Source of the DNA: Lactococcus hircilactis
Lineage (GTDB): Bacteria; Bacillota; Bacilli; Lactobacillales; Streptococcaceae
DNA: 32,602 nt
Reading direction: 5' to 3'
Assembly (NCBI RefSeq): GCF_009601015.1
Contig: NZ_WITJ01000017.1
Location: 1-32,602 of the forward strand
Below the pieces are notes generated by a model that was not told the origin of the DNA, did no database searches, and saw only the letters and a program-made list of their open reading frames with translations. A program made the position numbers and the translations under genes. This document shows positions 16,140 to 24,907 of this stretch, in pieces; position 1 is the stretch's first letter, and each line of letters starts with the position of its first letter.

Positions 16140-16470
16140 CTTTAATACCCCTTTTTTGCGGTTTTAAATAATATAATTTCTGACTATGAGAATATTTTCG
16201 TTTTAACCTTAAATGATCTCTAACCTTTATATTTTTTCTTGAAGAAATAGGTTTTATTGTTAAAATAGCCATGACAACTGTCATGGCTATTACGACAATT
16301 ATAATCTTGCCTAATACAAAAAATAAGGGATATGGTGGCAGTACAATGAATACTAAACCACATAATAAAGTTAAAATTCCATAGCCAAAATCTTTTAAGG
16401 TATAATCTTTCCAAATTCCATAATCTTTATCGACATTTTCAGGAAAAATAAATTCTTTACCTTTTTTCAT
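16123..16470 (-). CDS. traC: TraC/TrsC-like small membrane protein (PrgI/VirB3-type)
   Basis: A 115-residue protein with two adjacent hydrophobic segments (about 31-51 and 56-75, rich in I, V and L) between charged ends. This is the layout of PrgI/VirB3-like proteins that sit next to VirB4 genes in Gram-positive T4SS loci. A short inner-membrane subunit of the translocation channel is inferred. RBS AAAAGGAG is seven bases upstream. It lies 20 bases downstream of the pilin-like gene and overlaps traD. Confidence 0.75.
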   Translation of the reverse strand: MKKGKEFIFPENVDKDYGIWKDYTLKDFGYGILTLLCGLVFIVLPPYPLFFVLGKIIIVVIAMTVVMAILTIKPISSRKNIKVRDHLRLKRKYSHSQKLYYLKPQKRGIKDEFEK

Positions 16471-16490
16471 TTGACTAACTCCTTTTTATA

Positions 16491-16835
16491 TTAAGTTAAA
16501 AGACTGTAAACCCACGGCAATAGCCATACAATGGCGGCTGCGAGGGCTACAAGCCCCGCTACCCGTCCGACGCTTTTAAAAACTTCAGATTTCTCTCTCG
16601 GATCATCTGCGTCAGGCAACCGTTTTATAATAATAAACAAAGCTACACAGACACCTACTAAAACGACAATTCCTGTTAAAATACCTTTAATAGTGTTTGC
16701 AGCGGTCGTCAGCTTACCTTGTATAGCTGTACCGTCCGCAGCGAACGCTGTTTGTGCTGTCATTACCATAAGATAACCAGCAGTTAGGGTACTTGTTGCT
16801 AATTTAGCAACTTTCCCTTTTCCTAATTTATTCAT
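16491..16835 (-). CDS. VirB2-like pilin or small membrane protein with signal peptide
   Basis: A 114-residue protein. A signal peptide with a cleavage-like AQTAFAA|DG (about residue 33) is followed by two hydrophobic helices (about 50-70 and 90-112) separated by a short charged loop (KRLPDADDPREKSE). This is the topology of VirB2-type major pilins and of similar Gram-positive T4SS proteins. Its codons are visibly more GC-rich than those of its neighbours (for example the stretch at 16520-16620), as often seen in highly expressed or recently acquired genes. RBS AAAGGAG is present. It lies 12 bases downstream of an unknown gene, in the same operon. Confidence 0.7.
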   Translation of the reverse strand: MNKLGKGKVAKLATSTLTAGYLMVMTAQTAFAADGTAIQGKLTTAANTIKGILTGIVVLVGVCVALFIIIKRLPDADDPREKSEVFKSVGRVAGLVALAAAIVWLLPWVYSLLT

Positions 16836-16847
16836 GAACTTCTCCTT

Positions 16848-17453
16848 TCATTCATCAGTATCTTTTGTAAGTTCGATACTTTGAGTTTGAACTTGTTTCT
16901 TTTCTTTTGAAAAGAATTTTTGTAGTTCTTCCTCCGCAATACTTTTGCTTGGCAATTCAGATGTTGCTTTTTTAAATTCTCCTTTTTGACTTGTACCTAA
17001 AAAATATTTAGCTTCATCATCTATTCCCAGCTCCTTTGTTTCTATGATTTGAAGATTTGATTCATATCTTGAAACTGCATTATCTAGTTCAAAACCATAA
17101 AAACCTAAGAAACCCTCTAAAAAGCTTTCTCCAAAAAATGAAATATCACTTTTTATTTGTTTATATTGTAAAGTAGGTTTGTCAGAATTAATTTCTTTAG
17201 ATTTTTCAGAATTATCATTGTCATACTTTTTATCAAACCATGCTTTCAAATGCAAAGGATTAGTTTTGAGATCTCTCTTAATACTATCCTTTATCATTTT
17301 TTCTCTTACTTCTTTAAGTGGTTTTCCGTCTGTTTTTAATTTTTCAGAAAAATAATCTAAGCTATCACTTTTTTCATTTTTATCAATAATAATTCCTTTA
17401 GTTTCATCATGAATTAAAGTTCCGCTTATCCCTTGCCACTTTTCACTTTTCAT
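16848..17453 (-). CDS. Hydrophilic protein of the conjugation operon, unknown function
   Basis: A 201-residue charged protein with no signal peptide or clear membrane span. A weakly hydrophobic aromatic patch (FFGESFLEGFLGFYGFEL, about residues 105-122) sits between lysine/glutamate-rich ends. I do not recognise the family. It starts directly after the HTH gene (TAAATG) and is followed 12 bases later by the pilin-like gene, so it belongs to the tra operon and probably to the transfer machine or its control. Position would fit TraA/TraB of related clusters, but I cannot confirm this. Confidence 0.7.
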   Translation of the reverse strand: MKSEKWQGISGTLIHDETKGIIIDKNEKSDSLDYFSEKLKTDGKPLKEVREKMIKDSIKRDLKTNPLHLKAWFDKKYDNDNSEKSKEINSDKPTLQYKQIKSDISFFGESFLEGFLGFYGFELDNAVSRYESNLQIIETKELGIDDEAKYFLGTSQKGEFKKATSELPSKSIAEEELQKFFSKEKKQVQTQSIELTKDTDE

Positions 17454-17792
17454 TTATCTACCTACTTTCAAAGTAACTCTTGAATAGATCAACAATAGAC
17501 TTAAATTTTTAAAAAAGGTAAAATAGTTATTTAGGGCTTTATCTAATAGTGGAAGTATTAGATATTTATCCTCAAAAGCACGTTTATTGCTTACGAGGAC
17601 GCCCTCTTTTTTTGTGTTCTTTTTTATCCATTCGATCCCTTGATCTGATATTAACTTGCTATTTCCTGACGCAATAATCATTCCCTCTGGCATGTCTTTT
17701 TCATGCCGACGTAACCACAAGCTAACATAAGATGTTCCGTGTCCTAGAATCTCACTTGCTTTTGATAGGCTGTGCCACTCTGAACTTTTCAA
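17454..17792 (-). CDS. Helix-turn-helix protein heading the tra operon, probable regulator
   Basis: A 112-residue protein. An N-terminal HTH (LSKASEILGHGTSYVSLWLRR, about residues 8-28) is followed by a short wing-like part (SGNSKLISDQGIEWIKK) and a C-terminal hydrophobic/basic tail. The ribosome site decides the start: AAAGGAG touches the ATG at 17798 (spacing zero) but is six bases from the TTG at 17792, so TTG is favoured. It is the first gene after a 23-bp palindrome (17833-17855) and a TATACT -10-like box (17823-17828, minus strand). I infer an autoregulator of the tra operon. Confidence 0.7.
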   Translation of the reverse strand: MKSSEWHSLSKASEILGHGTSYVSLWLRRHEKDMPEGMIIASGNSKLISDQGIEWIKKNTKKEGVLVSNKRAFEDKYLILPLLDKALNNYFTFFKNLSLLLIYSRVTLKVGR

Positions 17793-17832
17793 ATACATCT
17801 CCTTTCTTTGATTTATAAATTAAGTATAACAT

Positions 17833-17855
17833 AAATGAGCATATTATGCTCATTT
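17833..17855. promoter_or_regulatory. 23-bp perfect palindrome, probable tra-operon operator
   Basis: The arms AAATGAGCATA and TATGCTCATTT surround a single T. It lies between the relaxase stop (17882) and the HTH gene, just upstream of a TATACT box at 17823-17828 (minus strand) and where a -35 would sit. With no T run directly after it on the minus strand, an operator is more likely than a terminator for mob. On the plus strand six T follow. Confidence 0.6.
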
Positions 17856-17881
17856 TTTGGTTACTATTTTTTTTGCTATTT

Positions 17882-19924
17882 TTACCTGCTTAAACCACCT
17901 GTTTTGGTATGTTCACGGTGTTTTCTTTCCATGTCCCATTCAACTTCTTCTAACCCTTTTTTATGTTGGTTTTCATTATTATATAAAACACTAATCAAAA
18001 CTCCACTAAATAAACGATTCATATATTCTGCTGGGCTTGTATCTGAATAGGCAACTGATTGGTAGTTTTCCATATTTTTATCTCTATAAAATTCATTTTT
18101 ATAGGACTGTTTATCATTCCTGTTTGTTGCTTCTTTTAGCAATTCAGGATCAATATTTTTATCTGCTTTAGCTTCTCCAATAAAGAGTTTTTTTGTTCCC
18201 TCAAATTTCAAAACTCTTGTCAGATGTTTATTGTTTATATCCTCTAATCTTATTCTTCCAGCAAGATAAGAAAGTCCTTGATTATGTTCTTTTGTAGAAA
18301 ATAGAATTGGCGGTTCTTTAACAATATTTTCTAATTCACTTTGAGTAAGTTTTTTGATCGTTGGGTTGAAATAGATTACTGCATTATATGTTTTTTCTTT
18401 TTCAACTAAACTTAGTTTATTTAATTCACTATCAGGGAAAATTGTTCCAAGAACAACAGAATATTGTTGTTCTACAATTTTTCTTACTTCTTCAATAGAA
18501 TTAATTTGTTTAAGACTACGTTGAATAATATCGAGTTCTTTTGAAAATTCTTCTGATTCATAATTTCGTAAAATTTTACCATGTGACATTTCAATATTTT
18601 CATAGTTATATCCTTGATAAGCTAAAACATTATTGATGTTATCAATATGATATTTTTCTTGTTTTGAAAGCATAGTTAAACTTGTAAATGGTCGCTTAGT
18701 TAAAGCAACTATTTGCCTATTTAAACTATCTGCTCTAATCATTGATAATCTATCGTCTAGTTCTGCACCAGTAAATACTTTATTTTCGCTCTCTGTTTCT
18801 CTGATTAATTGACGCTTTTCAGGCATAGAAAAAGCATTGCTATCTACGGTCGGATACATAGCTTTTATACTTCTATCTACAACTCTATCAATCAAACGAT
18901 TTGCATTATCAAGTGAAAATTCTTGTTGACTAACTTTGTTTAATTCTTCTGAAACATCTTTACCAACAATTTGCTTAATTAAAACACTATTTTTCCAGTT
19001 GAAAAGCATTTTATTTTTTTCTTCAAGGTGTTCTAAATCAATAAAAGTATGCAACTCTTTACTCAATTCAGCAATAACTTTCTTTTCATTGAAAGAATAG
19101 AAGTTTTTTAGTTGCTTAACTTTAAGTTCATTATTGATTTTTTCGTCAAGGTTTTCTAGTTCTGCTTTATGTTGTCTATTTTCTAAAACAAGTTTATTAA
19201 ATTCAGCACGTTCATCACGATTTCCAGTCACTCCTACGTGTTGCGTTGCAATATCATTTATACCTTGTGCTTCTAGTGTTTTTTCACTAATTCTTTCATC
19301 AATATTTTTTTCTTGAAAAACAGAATTAACATGGTCTGCCCATGCTTTTCTCCATTCTTCAACTTTACCTACTTTATCCCAGTCAACAAGCCAAATTTTT
19401 CTACTTCTTGCATGACCATTAGCTGTATAAGTTTTGTTTCCATTTTCATCTAAAATATATTCTTTTTTAGCCTTTTGTCCCCAGCTTCCGTCAGCATTAA
19501 ACGGTCTATTTGTAAGCATGACATGAGCATGAGGGTTTTCATCATGATCTCTATGAATTGCAACATCTGCAACCATACCTTTATCAACAAATGTTTTTTG
19601 AACATATTCGGTCAATAGTTCTTTTTGTTCATCTTCTGATAATTCAATAGGCAAAGCAACGTTAAATTCTTTTGCATATCTTGAATTTACTTTACGGTCA
19701 ACTGCTTCAACTTCGTTCCATAATTTTTGTCTATCTTTAGCCCATTCAGGTGCATTTTCAGGTAAAAGGATAAAACTTTCAGGCATGATACTACGATCAT
19801 AAAAATAAGTTTTATTTTCCATTTCGCTATAAAGTTTTTCGCCACTTCTATAACTTGCACTAGCTACTGCACTTCTTCCCTTACCAGCACTAATATTACT
19901 AAAATTCATGTGAAATATTGCCAT
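17882..19924 (-). CDS. MobA/MobL-family relaxase (MOBQ)
   Basis: A 680-residue relaxase that nicks oriT and pilots the transferred strand. The N-terminal relaxase domain (about 1-220) shows MAIFHMNFSNISAGKGRSA with SASYRSGEKL, and the metal-binding histidines in HRDHDENPHAHVMLTNRPF (about residues 125-143). A probable catalytic tyrosine lies in ASASYRSG (about residue 25). The remainder (about 240-680) is mostly helical without a recognised helicase or primase motif. Length is large for mobilisation proteins but fits conjugative Gram-positive plasmids. It reads away from oriT, whose nic-like site is about 110 bases upstream. RBS is GGAG with AAGG close to the ATG. Confidence 0.93.
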   Translation of the reverse strand: MAIFHMNFSNISAGKGRSAVASASYRSGEKLYSEMENKTYFYDRSIMPESFILLPENAPEWAKDRQKLWNEVEAVDRKVNSRYAKEFNVALPIELSEDEQKELLTEYVQKTFVDKGMVADVAIHRDHDENPHAHVMLTNRPFNADGSWGQKAKKEYILDENGNKTYTANGHARSRKIWLVDWDKVGKVEEWRKAWADHVNSVFQEKNIDERISEKTLEAQGINDIATQHVGVTGNRDERAEFNKLVLENRQHKAELENLDEKINNELKVKQLKNFYSFNEKKVIAELSKELHTFIDLEHLEEKNKMLFNWKNSVLIKQIVGKDVSEELNKVSQQEFSLDNANRLIDRVVDRSIKAMYPTVDSNAFSMPEKRQLIRETESENKVFTGAELDDRLSMIRADSLNRQIVALTKRPFTSLTMLSKQEKYHIDNINNVLAYQGYNYENIEMSHGKILRNYESEEFSKELDIIQRSLKQINSIEEVRKIVEQQYSVVLGTIFPDSELNKLSLVEKEKTYNAVIYFNPTIKKLTQSELENIVKEPPILFSTKEHNQGLSYLAGRIRLEDINNKHLTRVLKFEGTKKLFIGEAKADKNIDPELLKEATNRNDKQSYKNEFYRDKNMENYQSVAYSDTSPAEYMNRLFSGVLISVLYNNENQHKKGLEEVEWDMERKHREHTKTGGLSR

Positions 19925-20006
19925 ACCTTAGTTTCTCCTTTCCCTTGTTTTTTTGTTTTTTTGTTGTTGCCAAAGGCAACTTCTTATACCATTTTTTTGA
20001 GCAATT

Positions 20007-20048
20007 ACACCACCCAATTTTGGAGTGGTGTGTAAGTGCGCATTGTCC
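20007..20048 (+). other. Origin of transfer (oriT), MOBQ / RSF1010-pSK41 type
   Basis: The inverted repeat ACACCAC (20007-20013) / GTGGTGT (20025-20031) is followed directly by GTAAGTGCGCATTGTCC. The core TAAGTGCGC (20033-20041) equals the nic region known from RSF1010/R1162 and pSK41-type oriT, with nicking expected after 20041. GC-rich CGCTTCGCTCGG follows. If so, the strand given here leads into the recipient from 20042 rightwards. The site sits between the divergent relaxase and two small relaxosome-like genes. Confidence 0.85.
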
Positions 20049-20126
20049 TCGCTTCGCTCGGTCTGCTGACGCTTCTAAATCTTAATTCCATTTTACTATT
20101 TTTTTTGGTTTTTAGCAACAAATCTG

Positions 20127-20155
20127 TTGACATATAATTTTGATTATGATATTAT
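20127..20155 (+). promoter_or_regulatory. Consensus promoter for the small relaxosome genes
   Basis: TTGACA (20127-20132), 17 bases, then TATTAT (20150-20155) preceded by TGA, an extended -10. It reads into the genes at 20193 and 20490. Confidence 0.8.
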
Positions 20156-20192
20156 CTTGTTACGGTCAATAAAAATCAAGTGAGGTGTACTT

Positions 20193-20477
20193 ATGACATT
20201 ATCTAGTTTAGAAAAACAACAAGAAAAATTAAATAAGCTAAACGAAAAAATTAAAAACGAAAAGAAAAAAATTGATAATAAAGTAGGTCATGAAATCATC
20301 AAATTGTCTAATCTTGATTATTCAAAATTGACTACTGATAAAATCAAAGAATTAACTAAAGAATTTTCAGAATTTTTAAAAGGAAAAAATGGTTCTGATG
20401 AAACTGAAAAATCTAATGATTGTGTTTCTGATGAAAACATTAATTCAGTTCATGAAAAAACTGAAAACAATTTTTAA
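20193..20477 (+). CDS. Small coiled-coil protein next to oriT, possible relaxosome accessory
   Basis: A 94-residue, very charged protein. A lysine/glutamate-rich coiled coil (about 6-32, EKQQEKLNKLNEKIKNEKKK) is followed by NLDYSKLTTDKIKELTKEFSEFL and an acidic tail. I do not recognise a named family. Position between oriT and a TraD/MobC-type gene, divergent from the relaxase and under a strong promoter, suggests a nic-region accessory factor. RBS GAGGTG precedes the start. Function is inference only. Confidence 0.65.
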   Translation: MTLSSLEKQQEKLNKLNEKIKNEKKKIDNKVGHEIIKLSNLDYSKLTTDKIKELTKEFSEFLKGKNGSDETEKSNDCVSDENINSVHEKTENNF

Positions 20478-20489
20478 GGTTGATTGCTT

Positions 20490-20756
20490 ATGAGTAATCA
20501 ACTTGAAAATTTAATTTCTAAAAAAGAAGAAATTCAGAAAAAAATTGAACGTGAAAATTCAATTTTAAAAAAATCAAAATACCTTGAAAGTACAAAAAAA
20601 AGAAAAGAAAGAACTCGAAAATTAATACAAAAGGGTGCTTTACTAGATAAGTATTTTGATACTGAAAATCTTTCAATTGACGAAACAGAAGATTTTTTAA
20701 AAATTTTCTCAAATTATATAAAAGAAAATAAACCTGATAAATATAAAAAAAACTAA
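20490..20756 (+). CDS. Relaxosome accessory protein resembling the TraD/MobC small-protein family
   Basis: An 88-residue basic protein: a coiled-coil start, then KKRKERTRKLIQKGALLDKY (about 36-55), then an acidic helix (SIDETEDFLKIFSNYIKENK). The RTRxLIQxGxLLxK block is typical of the small accessory proteins found next to MOBQ relaxases (Ti-plasmid TraD and RSF1010-type neighbours), which help the relaxase at oriT. The start is taken at ATG 20490; an in-frame TTG two codons upstream lacks a better ribosome site. It lies 12 bases downstream of the preceding gene and ends in a shared terminator with dpnB. Confidence 0.7.
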   Translation: MSNQLENLISKKEEIQKKIERENSILKKSKYLESTKKRKERTRKLIQKGALLDKYFDTENLSIDETEDFLKIFSNYIKENKPDKYKKN

Positions 20757-20788
20757 CTATTTTATTTTTTGTAGTTAGTTTTTTTTAT
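20745..20788. terminator. Bidirectional terminator between convergent genes
   Basis: AAAACTAACTA (20749-20759) pairs with TAGTTAGTTTT (20772-20782). It has an A run on the left and a T run on the right, and overlaps the 3' ends of both convergent genes (stops at 20756 and 20762). Confidence 0.8.
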
Positions 20789-21697
20789 ATTAAATAAATT
20801 CACTAAAAAGTCTTCTTTTAACATTTCTAGATTAAATATATAGTCAATCTGTTCGAATGCTTCTGATAATGGTTTTTTTGCTGTATTCCAACCTTTACCA
20901 TCTGTAATCCATATGAAAAATATATTTTGTTCTGATTTATTAATAAAATTATTGAGATTAATAAATTCTCCTGATACAGATTTCAGTTTAGAACCACCTC
21001 CACCATAATAATTAGTTTCAATTATCCAAATATTGTTAGAACGATAATCATAAATAACTTCGTCAAATCGCCTTTCAGATTTATCTACTGGGACAGTAAT
21101 ACCCCACTTCTTTTTAATATAACTTGCAGTAGCTTGAGATTTGTGTTCTAAATCTAGTTGAGCGCATAATTTATCTACATTTTTACTTAAAATGCTTTCC
21201 ATAATTGTCCCACTTCGATTTTTACGTCCGTTACTATCTAAACCAGCTTCTATTCCGTAAACATAGTCTACAAGCGAACGATTAGCATTGTTTTTCAAAA
21301 AAGATAATAGTCCGGAATCTTCACAAAAATCAACATATTTTTTTATGTTTTCTGTGTTTATATTTTTAAAATCTAACTGTTGAAATTCCATATTATAATT
21401 TTCATCTAGTGATAATATGTCAAGAACAATATCCCTACTAGCAATCAGTGAAGGAATTGTTTTAATTAATTCAGGTTGCTTAGTGAATAAATTAAAAGAT
21501 TCGTTATAAATATCAGATTTACCAATTAGATAATTTAGGGTATTTAGCTCTAACTCAAATTTTTTAGTTCCTCGTATGACTTTTTCCCAATTTATATAAT
21601 ATTCTGGTGTACGATTTGTAATGGCTAAAGTACTCATAAATAAGTTTAATCGTTCATCTGGTGAGGCTTTAATATAATTATCATAAGAAAATTCCAT
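20762..21697 (-). CDS. dpnB: Type II restriction endonuclease, DpnII family (GATC)
   Basis: A 311-residue protein of the DpnII/MboI endonuclease family, which cuts unmethylated GATC. The C-terminal half carries the PD-(D/E)xK-like core: RFDEVIYDYRSNNIWIIETN and YYGGGGSKLKSVSGEF (about residues 205-245), a signature of this family. Earlier conserved parts include SGLLSFLKNNANRSLVDYVYGIEAGLDSNGRKNRSG-like sequence (about 128-165). It is the last gene of the dpnM-dpnA-dpnB operon; its ATG overlaps the dpnA stop (TAATG). The order methylases first, nuclease last fits safe establishment. It appears intact. Confidence 0.9.
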   Translation of the reverse strand: MEFSYDNYIKASPDERLNLFMSTLAITNRTPEYYINWEKVIRGTKKFELELNTLNYLIGKSDIYNESFNLFTKQPELIKTIPSLIASRDIVLDILSLDENYNMEFQQLDFKNINTENIKKYVDFCEDSGLLSFLKNNANRSLVDYVYGIEAGLDSNGRKNRSGTIMESILSKNVDKLCAQLDLEHKSQATASYIKKKWGITVPVDKSERRFDEVIYDYRSNNIWIIETNYYGGGGSKLKSVSGEFINLNNFINKSEQNIFFIWITDGKGWNTAKKPLSEAFEQIDYIFNLEMLKEDFLVNLFNIKKTNYKK

Positions 21698-22467
21698 TAT
21701 ATGTTCTCCAATCTTTCAATTGCTATATCTAGATATTTTTTTTCTATATCTATTCCAATATATTTTCTATTTAATTTTTTTGAAACTACACATGTTGTAC
21801 CACTTCCCACAAAAGGGTCAAAAATAATGTCACCTTCCTTACTAGAAGACAGGATAATTTTTTCTAAAATATATTCAGGTTTTTGAGTTGGGTGCTTACC
21901 AAACGTTTTTTCTGATCTTTTGGTTAAGGAGCCAGTCCATACATCTTTCATCTGTTTCCCATTGTTAAGTTCTTTCATTAGTTCATAATTGAAGTAATGT
22001 TTTGCTGATTTTCCTTCTTTACGAGCCCATAATATTGTTTCCGTTGAATGTGTAAAATAACGACAGGATAAATTTGGGGGGGGATTTGTCTTTTGCCAAG
22101 TAATATTATTTAAAATCTTAAACCCCTCTTCTTCTAGAGCCATACCAACTGAATAAATGTTGTGAAAACTACCTGAAATCCATATAGTTCCATTAGGTTT
22201 TAATATTTTTTTAGCTAAATTAATCCAATTCCTATTAAAGGCATGCTTTTCAGATAAAGAACTAATTTTATCCCACTCTCCTTTATTTACTGAAACCATT
22301 TTACCACCACTATTTGAAAAACCATTATTACTTAAAAAGTAAGGAGGATCTGCAAAAATTATATCTACACTCTCCTTATCCATTTTCTTCATATACTCAA
22401 AAGAATTAGCTAAAATGAGTTCCGAATTTAATTGTGTGTCTTTATAATATAATTCCTCTTCTTCCAT
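21697..22467 (-). CDS. dpnA: Beta-class N6-adenine methyltransferase, DpnA-like (GATC, active on single strands in DpnII)
   Basis: A 256-residue beta-class methyltransferase. Motif IV DPPY is in FADPPYFLSNNGFSNSGG (about residue 41), NPPPNLSCRYFTHSTE lies centrally (about 128), and the SAM-binding motif DPFVGSGTT is near the C-terminus (about 219). Together with HPTQKP this is the class layout. In the streptococcal DpnII system, DpnA methylates GATC also on single-stranded DNA, protecting incoming plasmid strands. That role fits an element that transfers as single strands. The NPPP codons form an uninterrupted run of eight C (22076-22083), a potential slippage site. Its length matches DpnA. 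Confidence 0.92.
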   Translation of the reverse strand: MEEEELYYKDTQLNSELILANSFEYMKKMDKESVDIIFADPPYFLSNNGFSNSGGKMVSVNKGEWDKISSLSEKHAFNRNWINLAKKILKPNGTIWISGSFHNIYSVGMALEEEGFKILNNITWQKTNPPPNLSCRYFTHSTETILWARKEGKSAKHYFNYELMKELNNGKQMKDVWTGSLTKRSEKTFGKHPTQKPEYILEKIILSSSKEGDIIFDPFVGSGTTCVVSKKLNRKYIGIDIEKKYLDIAIERLENI

Positions 22468-22471
22468 GATA

Positions 22472-23362
<891 letters not shown>

Positions 23363-23385
23363 TTACTTTAAAGATTTTTAAGTTC

Positions 23386-24717
23386 TCACTCATGATCTAA
23401 ACCCTCGCCACGTAACTTTTTGTCGATTTCTGCTTTTATTTGTCTTAATTCTTCTTTTTCAGTTTCAGTCGTTATGTTCTCATATTCTGGCAAAAAGTCT
23501 TTTGCCACTTCTTCTAACGTTCTTGGTTTTGGCTTTTTGTAATTGGCACGTTCTGGTTGCTCTAAATCTTGCAAGGCAACGGTCGGTAAATAGCCCTCAA
23601 TGGCTGTTTTAAGGTACTTAACCACGTTTCGTTTAGAATAGCCCTCTTGCTTACTTGCAACGTATGATAGATGTGTTTCTACCCCTTTTAATCCCCTTGC
23701 TTCTTTGAGTTCATCGTATAGTGGGTAAACTTTTTCTGCAAGTCCTGTCATGGTACTTATATTTTGCATATCAGCAACATTAATCAGCCATTTTTCGCCT
23801 AATAACTTGGTGTAAGGACTTTGCATAGCTTCGGTAAATAATGCTTGTTGTTTAGCTTCTCGGTCTGCTTTGTTTTCAAGATAAACTGAGTCTTGTTCTT
23901 CTTGCTTATAATATTCATTTTTAGCAACTGGTTTTTTCTCAATATGAAAGACAATAGAGTCAATGCTCCGCCCTTTTTTCACTTTGTCATAAGCCACGTT
24001 AAACGAGGTATGATCATTGATTTCTTCTAATGGTTTTTCTAGTACCCATGTAGTAAAGTGTGACATTTTTTGATACTCTTGAACCGTATCTGTCATTTCT
24101 CGCAATTCTCGTATAGAAATCGTGGGGTTGCGGTATTCTTCCACTTGTTCGTCTCTGCGTCCGCCCTTATTGCTGTAATGCTCATACTGGTTGTAATTCA
24201 TGGTTAACCAACGATACAAAATAATAGAATACTTGCTGTTTAATTTTTGTAGTTCTGAAATTTTATATTGTGTAAATTCAGATTTTAAATTAATTAAATA
24301 AGGCATAATATGTTCGCTAAATTGTATGGTTACCTCATCATTGTAATCATTCCACTTAACATAAGGGATAGGGACAATGCTTTCATACTCAATACCTAGT
24401 TTTTTATTAGACTTGATTTTAAAATAGGCTTGTTTTTGCATGATCTCAATCGCTTCTTTAAATTGAGTATGCTTGCTGTTAGAACCGACCTCAAAAAAAG
24501 AAAATAGTTCTTCTTTTGAGAGATAAACAGTATTGTTTTCTGGTACATTCTCCGTATCAATGCAAGATACGGCTAACTCAAACATTTTTAAAGCTGTTTT
24601 TTGCATTTTAGCAACGCTGGTAATTAAAGCGTTGTTCTCTACTACTTTTCGTTTTTCAAGTTCATTCAACTTTAGTACCTGCTTCTGATTTTGTTCATTT
24701 TTTGGTATAATAGTCAT
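23386..24717 (-). CDS. Rep_3-family theta replication initiator
   Basis: A 443-residue initiator of the Rep_3 type used by lactococcal and lactobacillal theta plasmids. The N-terminal winged-helix domain shows LYLSKEELFSFFEVGSNSKHTQFKEA-like and YFKIKSN blocks. The second domain has KLNSKYSIILYRWLTMNY (about 155-175). The C-terminal extension is charged. It binds the iterons at 24831-24907 to open the origin. The start at 24717 is preferred: AAAGGAG is nine bases upstream, and the earlier in-frame start at 24756 lies within the leader hairpin. An inverted iteron half overlaps its promoter, implying autorepression. Confidence 0.9.
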   Translation of the reverse strand: MTIIPKNEQNQKQVLKLNELEKRKVVENNALITSVAKMQKTALKMFELAVSCIDTENVPENNTVYLSKEELFSFFEVGSNSKHTQFKEAIEIMQKQAYFKIKSNKKLGIEYESIVPIPYVKWNDYNDEVTIQFSEHIMPYLINLKSEFTQYKISELQKLNSKYSIILYRWLTMNYNQYEHYSNKGGRRDEQVEEYRNPTISIRELREMTDTVQEYQKMSHFTTWVLEKPLEEINDHTSFNVAYDKVKKGRSIDSIVFHIEKKPVAKNEYYKQEEQDSVYLENKADREAKQQALFTEAMQSPYTKLLGEKWLINVADMQNISTMTGLAEKVYPLYDELKEARGLKGVETHLSYVASKQEGYSKRNVVKYLKTAIEGYLPTVALQDLEQPERANYKKPKPRTLEEVAKDFLPEYENITTETEKEELRQIKAEIDKKLRGEGLDHE

Positions 24718-24751
24718 AGAAAGTAACTCCTTTGTGAGTGATTTTAGAATT

Positions 24752-24792
24752 AGCATAGAGAAAACATTTTTGCGAGTGAATTTCTCTATGCT
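24752..24792 (-). promoter_or_regulatory. Hairpin in the rep leader
   Basis: The 12-bp arms AGCATAGAGAAA (24752-24763) and TTTCTCTATGCT (24781-24792) are separated by 17 bases. It lies between the rep promoter and the rep start codon, so it would form in the 5' untranslated RNA. It may set copy number through RNA structure or be a protein site; no T run follows on the minus strand. Confidence 0.6.
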
Positions 24793-24795
24793 TTT

Positions 24796-24824
24796 ATTAT
24801 ATCATAATAAGGACAGTTCCACAA
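24796..24824 (-). promoter_or_regulatory. rep promoter with iteron-derived operator
   Basis: On the minus strand TTGTGG (24819-24824), 17 bases, TATAAT (24796-24801) preceded by TGA. The spacer contains CTGTCCTTAT (complement of 24807-24816), which is the start of the iteron unit in inverted orientation. Together with 24831-24840 it forms a 10-bp inverted repeat. Rep binding here would shut off its own gene. Confidence 0.7.
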
Positions 24825-24830
24825 CAACTC

Positions 24831-24907
24831 CTGTCCTTATACATCGATTTTTCTGTCCTTATACATCGATTTTTCTGTCCTTATACATCGATTTTTCTGT
24901 CCTTATT
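24831..24907. repeat. Replication iterons (22-bp units, three and a half copies)
   Basis: Three exact tandem 22-bp units begin at 24831, 24853 and 24875, each starting CTGTCCTTATACATCGAT and ending in T-runs. A partial fourth copy (CTGTCCTTATT, 24897-24907) follows. Exact 22-bp tandem repeats next to a Rep_3 gene are the standard origin of lactococcal-type theta plasmids. Confidence 0.93.

Noticed and set aside
16220..16414. Alternative frame on the minus strand inside traC
   Set aside because: It overlaps traC fully in another frame. traC has the ribosome site, the membrane layout and the operon spacing.
24831..24907. Possible CRISPR array
   Set aside because: The 22-bp units are tandem without spacers and lie next to a Rep_3 gene, so they are replication iterons. 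No cas genes are present.
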